64,000 bases of DNA from Thermoplasmata archaeon (GTDB taxonomy: Archaea; Thermoplasmatota; Thermoplasmata; Lutacidiplasmatales; UBA184): NCBI GenBank assembly GCA_027315165.1, contig DAHUYN010000004.1:97848-161847 (forward strand), read 5' to 3'. The notes under the pieces are model-generated. The model did no database searches. It worked only from the letters and a program-made list of their open reading frames with translations, and was not told the DNA's origin. Positions within the stretch are counted from its first letter, which is position 1. Each line of letters starts with the position of its first letter. The translations under genes and the position numbers were made by a program. Positions 31,878-41,133 of this stretch are shown here, piece by piece.

Positions 31878-33650
31878 CTAGGAGAGCGGCTCGTAGTAGT
31901 ACTCGCCCTTCTCGCGCTGCTCCCGGTCGAGCACCGAGCCCTCTTGGTTGATCCGGGGCCGGAGGGTCTCGGCGTCGCGACGGAAGGTCACCTGGATGTC
32001 TCGCAGCAGTTGGTTCATCCCCTCGCGCATCGGGAACGGCCCCGCGCCCTGTCCGCTGTCGCCGCCGCCGAGGAAGACCATCAGCCCGTCGGAGGCGAGG
32101 TCGAGGAAGTAGACGTCGTGGTCGACCACGAGCGCCGTCGCCGCCGAGCGTTCGACCTGGCGGCGGACCAGGCGCGCCATCGCCATCCGCTCGTCCGAGT
32201 CGAGGTAGGCCGACGGCTCGTCGAGCAGGTAGAGCGTCGCCGGTCGCGCGAGCGCGAGCGCGACGGCCGCGCGCTGCAGCTCCCCGCCCGAGAGCTGCGG
32301 CAGCGGCACGTCGAGCAGGTTGTCGAGGTGGAGACCCGGAATGAGCTCGCGCTCGAGGAGGCCGACGTCGAACGTCGGGTCGCCGAGCAGTGCGGCCATC
32401 CGCTCGCGGAGGCTCGCCGGCGTCGACGCACGGAGGTACTGCGGCTTGTAGCTCACGGTCACGTTAGGCGGCGGGGTCCCCGAGGTCGGGGGCTCGACAC
32501 CCGCGAGCATCCGCACGAAGGTCGTCTTCCCGGTCCCGTTCGGACCGACGATCCCGATCGTCTCCCCTTTGGGGAGCTCGCCGGCGCCGACCTCGAGGCG
32601 GAACGAGGGGAACGCCTTCGTCAGCGCCCCGAAGCGGACCGCGACGTTCCGGCCGCCCATCGCCTTGGGCGGGTGCGCGACGAAGCGGACCGACTCGGTG
32701 CGGAAGCGGACGTTCTCATCCTTGAGGTAGCCGTTGAGGTAGGTGTTGATCGCCGTCCGCATCGCGAGCGGGTGCGAGATGACGCCGAACGCCGCCTCCT
32801 CGCCGTAGACGAGGTGGGCCTGGTCGGCCAGGTAGTCGAGCATCGCGAGGTCGTGCTCGACGACGAGGACGCTCTTGGTCGTGCCCAGGCGGCGCAGTAC
32901 GCGGGCGATCGCGAGGCGGTGGACGATGTCGAGGTAGCTCGACGGCTCGTCGAACAGGTAGAGGTCGGCCTCCGTCGCGAGCGCCCGGGCGATCGCGGCG
33001 AGCTGGAGCTGGCCGCCCGAGAGCTCCGAGAGCGGGCGCGAGGCCAGCGACTCGATCGAGACCGCCTCGATCGCCGCGCGGGCGTTCCCGCCCCCGAGCT
33101 CGACGTACGACGAGACCGTGTGCGGCTCCTCGGTGAGCGTGTCGACGTACTGCGGCTTGACCGTGCTCGTGAGCTCGCCGCGCGCGATCCGTTGAAAGTG
33201 CGCGGCGAGCGCGGTGCCGCGGTAGTGCTCGAGGACGGCCGCCCACGAGGGCTTCGTGTTGTAGTCGCCGAGGTTCGGGACCTCGAGGCCGGCGAGGACC
33301 CGGAGCGCCGTCGACTTCCCGGTCCCGTTCGGGCCCAGGAGCCCCGTGATCCCCTCGGTCGGCGGGAGCGGCAGCCGGTAGAGCCGGAAGCCGTTGTAGC
33401 CGTAGCGGTGCACGATCTCCGACTCGTCGGCCGCGGGCGTGTTGAGGATCTTGATCGCATCGAACGGGCACTTGTGCACGCAGATGCCGCAGCCGATGCA
33501 GAGCACCTCGGAGATCACGGGCTTGCCCGTCTCCTTCGACTCGACGATGCACTCCTGACCCATCCGGTTGATGGGACAGTAGGTGGCGCACTCCCACTGG
33601 CACTCCTTGGGGTGGCAGCGGTCGTTGAGGAGGATCGCGATCCGGCCCAC
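31878..33650 (-). CDS. abcE1: ABCE1/Rli1 ribosome-recycling ATPase
   Basis: A 590-residue twin-ATPase protein that splits ribosomes after termination. The N-terminal Fe-S domain has CHPKECQWECATYC and CIGCGICVHKCP, i.e. eight cluster Cys. ATPase 1: Walker A GPNGTGKST, signature LSGGQLQ, Walker B LYLFDEPSSYLD. Hinge region near 300-340. ATPase 2: GPNGTGKTT, LSGGELQR, LYLLDEPSAYLD. All are intact at family length. GTG start. Universal in archaea and eukaryotes, so a strong lineage marker. Dependence on two [4Fe-4S] clusters makes it a major client of the suf system encoded 7 kb away. Confidence 0.98.
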   Translation of the reverse strand: MGRIAILLNDRCHPKECQWECATYCPINRMGQECIVESKETGKPVISEVLCIGCGICVHKCPFDAIKILNTPAADESEIVHRYGYNGFRLYRLPLPPTEGITGLLGPNGTGKSTALRVLAGLEVPNLGDYNTKPSWAAVLEHYRGTALAAHFQRIARGELTSTVKPQYVDTLTEEPHTVSSYVELGGGNARAAIEAVSIESLASRPLSELSGGQLQLAAIARALATEADLYLFDEPSSYLDIVHRLAIARVLRRLGTTKSVLVVEHDLAMLDYLADQAHLVYGEEAAFGVISHPLAMRTAINTYLNGYLKDENVRFRTESVRFVAHPPKAMGGRNVAVRFGALTKAFPSFRLEVGAGELPKGETIGIVGPNGTGKTTFVRMLAGVEPPTSGTPPPNVTVSYKPQYLRASTPASLRERMAALLGDPTFDVGLLERELIPGLHLDNLLDVPLPQLSGGELQRAAVALALARPATLYLLDEPSAYLDSDERMAMARLVRRQVERSAATALVVDHDVYFLDLASDGLMVFLGGGDSGQGAGPFPMREGMNQLLRDIQVTFRRDAETLRPRINQEGSVLDREQREKGEYYYEPLS

Positions 33651-33654
33651 GGAC

Positions 33655-34362
33655 CTACGCCTCCGGCGCGTCGGAGTCGCGGACGATCCGTCCGTCCTGC
33701 ATCGTGAGGTGTCGGCGCGCGCGCTGCGCGACCTTCGGGTTGTGCGTCACGAGCACGAGCGTGCGCCCCTCTCGGGCCTGGATGCCCACCAGGAGGTCCA
33801 GGATCGCCTCCGTGTTGGCCGTGTCGAGCTCCCCCGTCGGCTCGTCCGCGAGCAGGAGGCCGGGACCGTTCGCGAGGGCCCGGGCGATCGCCACGCGCTG
33901 CTCCTCGCCTCCCGAGAGCTCGTGGGGGAACCGGTCCGCCTTCGGGCCGAGGCCGACCTCGCCGAGCAGCTCGCGCGCCCGCGCGCGCCGGACGGTCGCG
34001 CCGACGCCGGCGGCGCGCATCGGCAGCTCGACGTTCTCCGAGGCCGTCATCGTGGGCACGAGGTAGAACCGCTGGAAGATGAACCCGATGTTCCGGAGGC
34101 GGAGCCGCGAGCGCTCCCGCTCGCCCAGGCCCGCCATCGCGTGGCCGTCCCAGGAGATCGTGCCGGCGCTCGGCTCGTCCAGGAGGCCCAAGAGGTTGAG
34201 GAGCGTGGTCTTGCCGCAGCCGGAGGGTCCCTCGACGGAGACGAACGAGGCCGGCGGCAGGTCGAGGTCGACGCCCGAGAGGGCCCGGACCTCCTCCGCG
34301 CCGCCCGCCGCGTAGCGCTTGGTGACGTCGCGCACGAGCACGCTCGGGACCGGGTCGATCAT
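33655..34362 (-). CDS. ABC exporter ATP-binding protein (MacB/LolD type)
   Basis: A 235-residue ATPase. Walker A GPSGCGKTT, LSGGEEQRVAIARAL signature and LLLADEPTGELD Walker B are all present, with IGFIFQRFYLVPTMTASENVELP between them. That inter-motif segment is diagnostic of MacB/LolD-type ATPases that pair with FtsX-fold permeases. The ATG overlaps the stop of the upstream permease (ATGA), and two permease genes precede it in the same operon. No substrate clue. Confidence 0.93.
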   Translation of the reverse strand: MIDPVPSVLVRDVTKRYAAGGAEEVRALSGVDLDLPPASFVSVEGPSGCGKTTLLNLLGLLDEPSAGTISWDGHAMAGLGERERSRLRLRNIGFIFQRFYLVPTMTASENVELPMRAAGVGATVRRARARELLGEVGLGPKADRFPHELSGGEEQRVAIARALANGPGLLLADEPTGELDTANTEAILDLLVGIQAREGRTLVLVTHNPKVAQRARRHLTMQDGRIVRDSDAPEA

Positions 34363-35612
34363 CGGAGCACCTCCCAGATCGGCAGCCGCAGCGCGCGCCG
34401 GGTGGCGGCAAGGCTCGCGACGGCGCCGAGGCCGAGGATCCCGAGCGCGAGCAGCCCGAGCGTGAGCGGGTCGAACACGGCGAGCTGGGCCGCCGTCGCG
34501 ACGGAGCCCTGGCCGTATCGTGCGAGGTAGCTCACGATCGCCCAGCCGCCCGCGATCCCGGCGACGACCCCGCTCCCCGTGAGGACGAGGCTCGTCCGGA
34601 GCCAGCCGACCGCGATCTGGCGCGCCGGCACGCCGAGGGCGCGCCGGATCCCGATGAGCCGCCGGTCGGTCTCGACCTGGCGCACGAGGACGAGGGCGAG
34701 GAAGACGAGGCCGACCGAAAGCCCGACGGAGGAGAGCGCGAGGTAAAAGCCGGTGAGGACCGCCGCCGTCTGGCCGAGCTGGGCCGCCTGCTGGGTGAGC
34801 GCGTCGACCGAGTAGTAGGGGGCGATCGCCGTGATCGCGGAGGCCGCCTGGTCGACCGCGGTCGGGTCCGTCGCCGCGGCGCCGGCGAGCGCGATGTCGA
34901 TCGTGTCGGAGGCGTCGACGAGGGCCCCGGTCACCGGGTCCCGGCCGAGGCCGACGAGCTGCTGGAGCTCGGAGAGCGGCAGGACGATCGCGAACGCCGC
35001 CGCGGGACCGATCGCCGACCTGGGGACCCCGAACGTGCCCGAGATCGTGAACGGCACAGAGCGGTTCGGGTCGGTCGTGGCGCCGAGCGGCAGCGTTGAG
35101 CCGACCGTGAGCCCGACCGCCGAGGCGAGCGGCCCGGCGACCATCACCTGGAGGTCGGGCGTTCCCGCATAGCTGCCGTTGTCGTAGTGGACGAGGTCCG
35201 TCGGGTCGGAGAACGGGAGCGGATGCGGGAAGAGGCCGGACTCGTCCGGCCCGAGCGTCTCCCCGAACGGCCCCGGCACGACGCCCTCGGCGAGGACGGG
35301 TGTGGGGGTGCCGCCGCTCGGGAAGGCATCGATCGCCAGGCTCAGGACCGGCGAGACCTGCGCGACGTTCGCGATCGACAGGAGCCGGGCGCCGAGCGCG
35401 TGGGTCCCCTCGATCCCGTGCTGGCCCGCGGCCGAGACGGTGATCTGGTAGCCCGACGTCTGGAGCGCGCGGATCTCGTGATCGGCGACGCCGCCCCCGA
35501 CCGAGAGCAGGACGACGGGCAGCGCGACGGCGGCGGCCATCGCGGCCGCGGCGAGGACGCCCTGCCACCGGTGGTGGCGCAGCGCGCCCCATCGTCGACG
35601 CCAACGCCTCAC
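34359..35612 (-). CDS. FtsX/MacB-fold ABC permease
   Basis: A 417-residue permease with an N-terminal membrane helix (GVLAAAAMAAAVALPVVLLSV), a long extracytoplasmic domain (about 45-275) and three C-terminal helices ending in RRALRLPIWEVLR, the typical FtsX-fold layout. VETDRRLIGIRRALGVPARQIAVGWL is the characteristic cytoplasmic loop that contacts the ATPase. GTG 35612 overlaps the stop of the companion permease (GTGA) and the product is downstream-coupled to the ATPase gene. Probably moves a lipid, peptide or surface component. Confidence 0.85.
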   Translation of the reverse strand: MRRWRRRWGALRHHRWQGVLAAAAMAAAVALPVVLLSVGGGVADHEIRALQTSGYQITVSAAGQHGIEGTHALGARLLSIANVAQVSPVLSLAIDAFPSGGTPTPVLAEGVVPGPFGETLGPDESGLFPHPLPFSDPTDLVHYDNGSYAGTPDLQVMVAGPLASAVGLTVGSTLPLGATTDPNRSVPFTISGTFGVPRSAIGPAAAFAIVLPLSELQQLVGLGRDPVTGALVDASDTIDIALAGAAATDPTAVDQAASAITAIAPYYSVDALTQQAAQLGQTAAVLTGFYLALSSVGLSVGLVFLALVLVRQVETDRRLIGIRRALGVPARQIAVGWLRTSLVLTGSGVVAGIAGGWAIVSYLARYGQGSVATAAQLAVFDPLTLGLLALGILGLGAVASLAATRRALRLPIWEVLR

Positions 35613-36916
35613 GGGGCCCTCAGCTCCTCCGCAACGGGCAGCGTCATCGCGCGCACGGCGGGGGCGATCGACGCGACGAGCCCGATCGCGAGCACCTCGG
35701 CGATGCCGAGGCCGATCACCGTCGGGTCGAACGAGACGAACGAAAAGCCGGCGGGAAGCCCCGTGACGAGCTGCGTGAGGAAGCGGTCGAGCGCGAGCGA
35801 GCCCGCCCAGCCGATCGCGAGCCCGGCGGCGAGCCCGAATCCGGAGAGCCACAGCCCCTCCTCGACGACGAGGAGCCCGATCCGGTCGCGGCCGAAGCCG
35901 ATCGCCCGGAACACCGCGAGCTCCCGGCTCCGATCGTCGACGGACATCAAGAGGACCGTCATCGTGAACAGCGTCGCGACGACGAGACCGAGGACCCCGA
36001 CGAGCGTGCCGAACGTCCGGTAGAGGTCGACGGCGTTCTGGACGGCGTTGAGGATGTTCCCGATCGTGAAGAACGAGAGCCCCGGGAACGCGCGCGCGAG
36101 CAGGGCCTGGTCCTGGGCGGGGTGGGTCGCGTCGGTGAGGTGGACGAGCACGAGGCTGGCATAGTCCTGCCCCGGCCCCGCGCCCCCGGTGAGCGTCTGG
36201 AGCTCGGAGAGGTAGAAGAACCCGAGCGCCTCGGACGGGAACAGCCAGAAGGCGCCGGTGACGCCGACGACCTCGTAGGGCGTCGCGTTGGTGAACCAGG
36301 CGCCCAGCCCGGAGGGCCCCGAGACGGTGCGGTCGCTGACCCAGACGAGGCTCCCGGGGCCGACGTGGAGCAGGAGGGCGAGCGCCTGGTCGAGCTCGAC
36401 CTCGTGCGTGACCGGGCCGTCGTACGTCCCGTTCGCGTAGTGGGGGTCGGACGGCGAGGAGAAGCCGGTCCCGGAGAGGAGCGGGGGGGTCTCGAGCCCG
36501 GCGTTGTCGCTCGGGATCCAGCCGATCGACACCGAGCTCGTCGGTCCCCACCCGAGGGGCAGCGTGCGGCCGGTCGCGCTCGCGTTCGAGGCGTTGAAGA
36601 GGGAGGCGTTCGCATAGGTGAGCCCGCTCACGAGCCACGGACTCGCCGAGCCGACGTTCGGGTCCTGTCGCTCGAGCGCCGCCGGGAGCGTGTGCGCGCC
36701 GACGAGCGGCGGGAACGCGGCCGAGGAGAGCGTCGTGTTCGCGCTCGCCCCGATGAGGTCGATGCCGCTCGCGGCGGCGAGCCTCGACGCGCTCGACTGG
36801 ATCCCCGCCGACAGGGCGAGCAGGAGCACGACGAGCCCGGTCGCCATGCCGATCCCGAGGCTCGTCGCCGCGGCCCGGCCCGGTCGCCGCCGAAGGGCTC
36901 CGAGGGCGAGGCGCAT
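35609..36916 (-). CDS. FtsX/MacB-fold ABC permease, first gene of operon
   Basis: A 435-residue permease with the same architecture as its neighbour: helix at 17-38 (ATSLGIGMATGLVVLLLALSAGI), a large outer domain, and three C-terminal helices with VDDRSRELAVFRAIGFGRDRIGLLVVEEGLW as the coupling loop. The two permeases are diverged and would form a heterodimer with the ATPase. The start ATG begins MRLALGALRRRPGRAA, a usual cytoplasmic leader. It sits 15 bases downstream of mptA, so readthrough from the mptA promoter is possible. Confidence 0.85.
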   Translation of the reverse strand: MRLALGALRRRPGRAAATSLGIGMATGLVVLLLALSAGIQSSASRLAAASGIDLIGASANTTLSSAAFPPLVGAHTLPAALERQDPNVGSASPWLVSGLTYANASLFNASNASATGRTLPLGWGPTSSVSIGWIPSDNAGLETPPLLSGTGFSSPSDPHYANGTYDGPVTHEVELDQALALLLHVGPGSLVWVSDRTVSGPSGLGAWFTNATPYEVVGVTGAFWLFPSEALGFFYLSELQTLTGGAGPGQDYASLVLVHLTDATHPAQDQALLARAFPGLSFFTIGNILNAVQNAVDLYRTFGTLVGVLGLVVATLFTMTVLLMSVDDRSRELAVFRAIGFGRDRIGLLVVEEGLWLSGFGLAAGLAIGWAGSLALDRFLTQLVTGLPAGFSFVSFDPTVIGLGIAEVLAIGLVASIAPAVRAMTLPVAEELRAP

Positions 36917-36931
36917 CGTTCCGCCCCCGCC

Positions 36932-37840
36932 CTACGCCGGCGCCCGGGCCCGCAGCTCCCCGAGCGTCGTGCGGTGCTCGGCGACGACGTTGTACTTGTG
37001 GATCGACTCCTCGCTCACGGTCCTCGCGAGGACCCCCACGGCGTCCGAGAGGGTCGGAAACCGCCTCGGGAGCGAGGCGAGGAGGTCGCGGAGGACGTCC
37101 TCGACGAACTTCGGGTGGCGGTGGGCCTCGAGGACGACCCGCGCCTCGTCCCCGCGCTTGAGGATCGCGTAGGTCGGCGACGACTGGGCCGCTTCGACGG
37201 TATCGAGCAGGGCGTCGGCCTCGACCTCCTCCTCCTCGGAGATCTCGAGGGTGAGCCGGGTGCGGGTGCGCTGGTTGTGCGTCGGCAGCGGCAGCTCGGC
37301 GAGAGCCGGCGTCCCGAGCTCGGGGTGTTGTCGCACGAGCTCCTCGCGGATGTTCTCCATCGCGCAGGGGCAGGCCGTCATCCCGATCGCCTCGCCGCCG
37401 ATCGAGCGCCGGACGGAGACCTCGCCGTCGGGCCGGCGGGTCGCGCGGGCCTCGGCGTAGAGCCGGTAGTCCTCGAGGGCGCTGCGGGCCCCCGGCGCGC
37501 CTCGCTGCCGGAAGTAGTCCGCCGAGGCCGTGACGACGGACTCGGTCGCGTAGCCGTGCCGGGCGAGCAGCTCGCGGGCGATCCGCGCGCAGGCCGACTC
37601 CAAGCTCGCGACGGGGCGCTGGGCCGTTTCGTCGACGACCTCGGCGAGGACCTCGGCGTTGCGGGAGAGGTCGGAACCCTTCCGGTCCGGCGGGAGGTCG
37701 ACGGCGACGGAGAACGACGCGCTGAGCGTGACGACGCGGTCGGGGCGCTGGACCGAGATCGGCTTGCGCACCTCCGTGAGGCCGACCTCTCGGAGGTCGA
37801 GCTGCCCGTGTCGTGGAGGAAGCGCGTGAACGTCCTTCAC
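36932..37840 (-). CDS. mptA: GTP cyclohydrolase MptA (archaeal, FolE2/GCYH-IB fold)
   Basis: A 302-residue enzyme opening GTP for pterin (tetrahydromethanopterin or related) synthesis. Family motifs: GMTACPCAMENIREE with the metal-binding Cys, and LPTHNQRTRTRLTLEI with the His ligand. SCEASVARE-like SLESACARIAREL and AHRHPKFVEDVLRD also match. The GTG at 37840 is 26 nt from a minus-strand TATA box (37863-37870) and gives MKDVHALPPRHGQLDLREVG, aligned with family N-termini. In-frame sequence upstream would be untranscribed. Divergent from the SufT-like gene. Confidence 0.92.
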   Translation of the reverse strand: MKDVHALPPRHGQLDLREVGLTEVRKPISVQRPDRVVTLSASFSVAVDLPPDRKGSDLSRNAEVLAEVVDETAQRPVASLESACARIARELLARHGYATESVVTASADYFRQRGAPGARSALEDYRLYAEARATRRPDGEVSVRRSIGGEAIGMTACPCAMENIREELVRQHPELGTPALAELPLPTHNQRTRTRLTLEISEEEEVEADALLDTVEAAQSSPTYAILKRGDEARVVLEAHRHPKFVEDVLRDLLASLPRRFPTLSDAVGVLARTVSEESIHKYNVVAEHRTTLGELRARAPA

Positions 37841-37862
37841 GGCCGGCGCGGACGAGGGGTCG

Positions 37863-37870
37863 GCATAAAC
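37863..37870 (-). promoter_or_regulatory. TATA box of mptA
   Basis: GTTTATGC on the minus strand, 26 nt from the GTG start at 37840: a leaderless start. Confidence 0.65.
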
Positions 37871-37912
37871 GGCTTGCGCGGGCCGCGCCGCCGGTGGGGC
37901 GGCTCCCGACAA

Positions 37913-37920
37913 CCTATATG
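37913..37920 (+). promoter_or_regulatory. TATA box of the SufT-like gene
   Basis: CCTATATG is centred 27 nt before ATG 37943: a leaderless start. About 45 bp separate it from the divergent mptA box. Confidence 0.7.
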
Positions 37921-37942
37921 CCCCGGGCCGCTGGCTCGCTCG

Positions 37943-38350
37943 ATGTCGACGGAACCCGCCTCGACCGGGAACGCCCCCGCCGCCGCGGCGGCCCCCGCGC
38001 CCTCGAGCGCCGGGACCCCGCCAGCGGCACCGGCGGCCGCCGGTCCCAACGGGGCTCGAGAGGGCGAGATCCTCGCCCAGCTGCGAAAGATCTACGACCC
38101 CGAGATCCCGATGAACATCGTCGACCTCGGGCTCATCTACGGGTTCGACTGGAAGGGCGATGACGTCACCCTCCACATGACGCTCACCGCGCCCGGCTGC
38201 CCGGTCGCGGGGATCCTCGCCGACGAGATCAAGAGCGCCATCGAGAAGGTCCCGACCGTCCATCAGGTCCTTGTCGACATGGTCTGGGAGCCTCCATGGA
38301 CGCCCGACCGGATGAGCGAGTTCGCCAAGCGGCAGTTCGGCTATCTCTAA
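37943..38350 (+). CDS. MIP18/SufT-like Fe-S maturation protein (DUF59)
   Basis: A 135-residue protein. After an Ala/Pro-rich leader of about 40 residues comes a full DUF59 domain: ILAQLRKIYDPEIPMNIVDLGLIYGF, then HMTLTAPGCPVAGILADEIK with the conserved Cys, and VDMVWEPPWTPDRMSEFAKRQFG. The family (SufT, PaaD, Cia2) helps deliver Fe-S clusters to target enzymes. The extended disordered leader is unusual. Not adjacent to the suf cluster but functionally related to it. Leaderless start. Confidence 0.9.
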   Translation: MSTEPASTGNAPAAAAAPAPSSAGTPPAAPAAAGPNGAREGEILAQLRKIYDPEIPMNIVDLGLIYGFDWKGDDVTLHMTLTAPGCPVAGILADEIKSAIEKVPTVHQVLVDMVWEPPWTPDRMSEFAKRQFGYL

Positions 38351-38357
38351 CGCGGCC

Positions 38358-40736
38358 CTACGGGGCGCGGCGGCGACGGCGTCGGGCGAGACCGGCGACG
38401 ACGCCGATCACGACGCCCGCGACGAGGACGCCCAGGAGCTCGAGGTCGGCCGTGCTCAGGGGCCCGCTCGCAGGGGTCGGGTAGCCGACGACGACGGCGA
38501 AGGTGTCCGTCGCGACGCCCCCGCCAGGGTCCGAGGCGACGATCGTCACGTTGTAGCTGCCGGCGAAGGTCGGCGTGCAGACGAGCTCGAGGCCCGCCGG
38601 GGCCGCGCATCCGTCGGGGAGGCCGCTCCAGCGGACCGAGGCCCCGGGGCTTCCGCCCTGGAGCGTTGCGGTCAGGCTCAGCGTGCTGCCGACGACCGCG
38701 GTCGCGCTCCCGTTGAGCTGGACGCCGAGCGCGGGATACAAGAAGACGACGAGCGCCGGCGCGCTCGCATCGCCCCCGAGGGAGTCCGTCACGTTGACGA
38801 CGATCGCGTACGTCCCGCCGGCGGTCGGCACGCAGGTGACGAGGCTCTGGTTTCCGGCGAGGCATCCGTTCGGGAGACCGGACCAGGCGTAGGCGTACGC
38901 CCCACTCCCCCCGCCGGCCAAGGCCGTGAAGCTGACCGTCGAGCCGGCGTCGACGGTGGGGCGGTCCATCGAGAGACCGGCCGTGAGCGCCGGATGGACC
39001 CCGAACGCGGCCGTCGTCGCGTTCGCGAGGGCGCCGTTCGAGTCGGTGACCGTGAAGGAGATCGCGTAGTTGCCGGGGGCGGTCGGCGTGCAGAGCCCGA
39101 TCCCGGTGGAGGGCGTGCAGCCGGGCGGGAGGCCGTGCCAGGAGAGGACGAGACCGCCCGAGCCCCCCGAGACGACGGCGCCGAGCGCGACCGAGTGGTT
39201 CAGGTCGATCTCCGGCGCGGAGAGGCTGACCGAGGGCGAGAGGGCGGGAGAGACGACGAAGGCGACCGGGCCGGTCGACACCGTCGTCCCGTTCGCGTCC
39301 GTAACCGCGACCGAGATCGAGTACGAGGCCACGTGGTTCGGGCGGCAGACGACCGCGGCGGCGCTCGCGCCCGGGCACTCGACGGGCAGGCCGCTCCACC
39401 GGAACGCGTAGGGCGGGAGGCCCCCGCCGACGGTGAGGTCGAGGACGACGGACTCGTTGACGTCCGCGCCCGTGCCGTTCGTGCCGAACCGGGGTCCCGA
39501 GGCCGACAGCGGGGCGTTGAAGGTGACCGCGACCGTGTTCGACGGCCCGACGACCTGCAGGGTCGCGTCGACGCCGTAGGCGCTGAAGCGGTAGCCCCCG
39601 GAGGCGGTGGTCGTGAACCCCCGGGTCAGGTTCCCCGGACCGAGGAGCGTTCCGTTCAGGGCCCAGAGGGCGGTGTACGGGGCGGTCCCGCCGCTCACGG
39701 CCGCGGTGAGGGTCGTCGAGCCGCCGACGACGAGCGTCGTCGGGGTCCCGCTCAACCCGACCCCGGTGAGGGGCGTCGGGTCGGTCTCGAGGCGGAAGCC
39801 GTAGCTCGAGCTCACGATCGAGTAGTTCTGGCCCGCGACGTAGTGCGGCCCGTAGGCGGTGCCCGAGGCGGTGTCGAGGAAGTGCGTCGTCGGGTCGCCC
39901 GGCGAGATCGTCGTCCCGCCGCTCTGGCTGTAGCAGAGGCCGCTGCCGGCGAGGAACTCGTCGGACCAGCTCTGGTAGGCCGTGATGTACTCGCTCCGCG
40001 GGAACTGGTAGCTCACGACGGGCATCGCGCGGTAGTCGGGGCAGCTCGTCGCGGAGGTGTTGGCGATCTCCGTCATCGGGCCGGTGAAGTAGCCGTTGGT
40101 GTTCGAGGCGCCGCTCAGCGTGATGAACTCGGTCGCACCGGAGTCCGGCTGCGCGGTGCAGACCGAGTGCTCCGTCGAGTAGCTCACATCCCAGAGGTCC
40201 ATGCAGACGTCGCCGCTTTGGGTGAAGTTGATCCCGAGCTGGAGGAGGTCGCCGGCGTGGAGGGTGAGCGTCGTGTCGCACCCGGGCGCGTAGCCGAGCC
40301 CCGACGACGTCCACACCTCGTAGAGCATCTCGTAGCCCGAGCAGCCGGGCCAGTTGACGCCGACGAGGACCTGGTACCAATCGCCGGACGAGGAGAGCCC
40401 GTTGAGCTCGTAGCCGATCGGATAGACGCTCTTGACGAGCGTCAGCCGGAGCGAGAGCGAGCTGAGGCCGGTGACGCTCGCGCTCCCGTTGAGCTCGCTC
40501 AGCGTCGCCCCCACCTGCGTGTAGTAAGGGTTGGTCGCCAAGGGGCGCGGAGCCGCGACGACTCCGAGGGCCGGAGGATGGACCGTGAGCGGGACCGGGG
40601 CCAAAGCGCCGACGACGTTCCCGCCCGGCGCCCGGGCCCCGGCCGCCGGGGCCGGCGCCGCGCCCGAGAGCCCGGAGGGCACCAGGAGGAGCGCCACGAG
40701 GAGGCTCACTGCGAGGAGGGCGGTCCCGCTCGCCAT
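38358..40736 (-). CDS. Exported surface protein with Ig/PKD-like repeats and C-terminal anchor
   Basis: About 792 residues: signal peptide (ALLAVSLLVALLLVPSGLSGA), a beta-rich globular domain (about 60-290) with several Cys pairs, then at least five Ig/PKD-like repeats of about 85 residues. Repeats share a W-x-GLPxGC...CTPT..G.Y.I...VTDS.G pattern, and the two Cys in each could form an intra-repeat disulfide. A C-terminal helix (ELLGVLVAGVVIGVVAGLA) followed by RRRRRR anchors it. Start ATG 40736 suits the TATA box at 40764-40772; a TTG at 40748 would add four residues. Probably cell-surface adhesion or structure. Confidence 0.78.
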   Translation of the reverse strand: MASGTALLAVSLLVALLLVPSGLSGAAPAPAAGARAPGGNVVGALAPVPLTVHPPALGVVAAPRPLATNPYYTQVGATLSELNGSASVTGLSSLSLRLTLVKSVYPIGYELNGLSSSGDWYQVLVGVNWPGCSGYEMLYEVWTSSGLGYAPGCDTTLTLHAGDLLQLGINFTQSGDVCMDLWDVSYSTEHSVCTAQPDSGATEFITLSGASNTNGYFTGPMTEIANTSATSCPDYRAMPVVSYQFPRSEYITAYQSWSDEFLAGSGLCYSQSGGTTISPGDPTTHFLDTASGTAYGPHYVAGQNYSIVSSSYGFRLETDPTPLTGVGLSGTPTTLVVGGSTTLTAAVSGGTAPYTALWALNGTLLGPGNLTRGFTTTASGGYRFSAYGVDATLQVVGPSNTVAVTFNAPLSASGPRFGTNGTGADVNESVVLDLTVGGGLPPYAFRWSGLPVECPGASAAAVVCRPNHVASYSISVAVTDANGTTVSTGPVAFVVSPALSPSVSLSAPEIDLNHSVALGAVVSGGSGGLVLSWHGLPPGCTPSTGIGLCTPTAPGNYAISFTVTDSNGALANATTAAFGVHPALTAGLSMDRPTVDAGSTVSFTALAGGGSGAYAYAWSGLPNGCLAGNQSLVTCVPTAGGTYAIVVNVTDSLGGDASAPALVVFLYPALGVQLNGSATAVVGSTLSLTATLQGGSPGASVRWSGLPDGCAAPAGLELVCTPTFAGSYNVTIVASDPGGGVATDTFAVVVGYPTPASGPLSTADLELLGVLVAGVVIGVVAGLARRRRRRAP

Positions 40737-40763
40737 CGGTACTCGCAAGGCGTCGCTCGAGGA

Positions 40764-40772
40764 GGATATACC
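40764..40772. promoter_or_regulatory. TATA box between divergent surface-protein and 102-residue genes
   Basis: GGATATACC reads as GGTATATCC on the minus strand, about 32 nt from ATG 40736. It could also serve the plus-strand gene at 40821 with a ~25-nt leader. Confidence 0.5.
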
Positions 40773-40820
40773 TTTGCGGTCGACTCACCCTACGCCGCTT
40801 CGGCGAGCCACGAGGGCCGA

Positions 40821-41129
40821 ATGACCGAGCTTCTGCACCTCACCGACGCGCGGCGGAGAACGTTCGACGCCGTCGAGGTCCGGTTCGTCCCGCGCACGGC
40901 GCTCGCAGAGGATCCCGCGCTCGTGCGCGTCGCCGAGGGCCTCCTGCGAGACGTCGACCCGGTCCGCCTCATCGACCTCGTCGGGCACGACGCACCGGCC
41001 GACGGCGGAACGCACGTCCGCTCGACCCGGGAGATCGGCGAGGTCTCGTTCGAGCGGCTCGAGAACACGGGCGCGCCCCACACGCGACGCTACCTCAAGG
41101 TCGGCCCCCGGGTCGACGGAGGGGCGTAG
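40821..41129 (+). CDS. Small uncharacterised protein upstream of an amidase
   Basis: A 102-residue alpha/beta protein: MTELLHLTDARRRTFDAVEVRFVPRT, ..LVRVAEGLLRDVDPVRLIDLVGHD.., ..TREIGEVSFERLENTGAPHTRRYLKVGP. No Cys, membrane segment or recognised motif. Coding is supported by codon pattern and close packing: its stop is four bases before the next ATG. Linked to the amidase by position only. Confidence 0.55.
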   Translation: MTELLHLTDARRRTFDAVEVRFVPRTALAEDPALVRVAEGLLRDVDPVRLIDLVGHDAPADGGTHVRSTREIGEVSFERLENTGAPHTRRYLKVGPRVDGGA

Positions 41130-41133
41130 CGCG

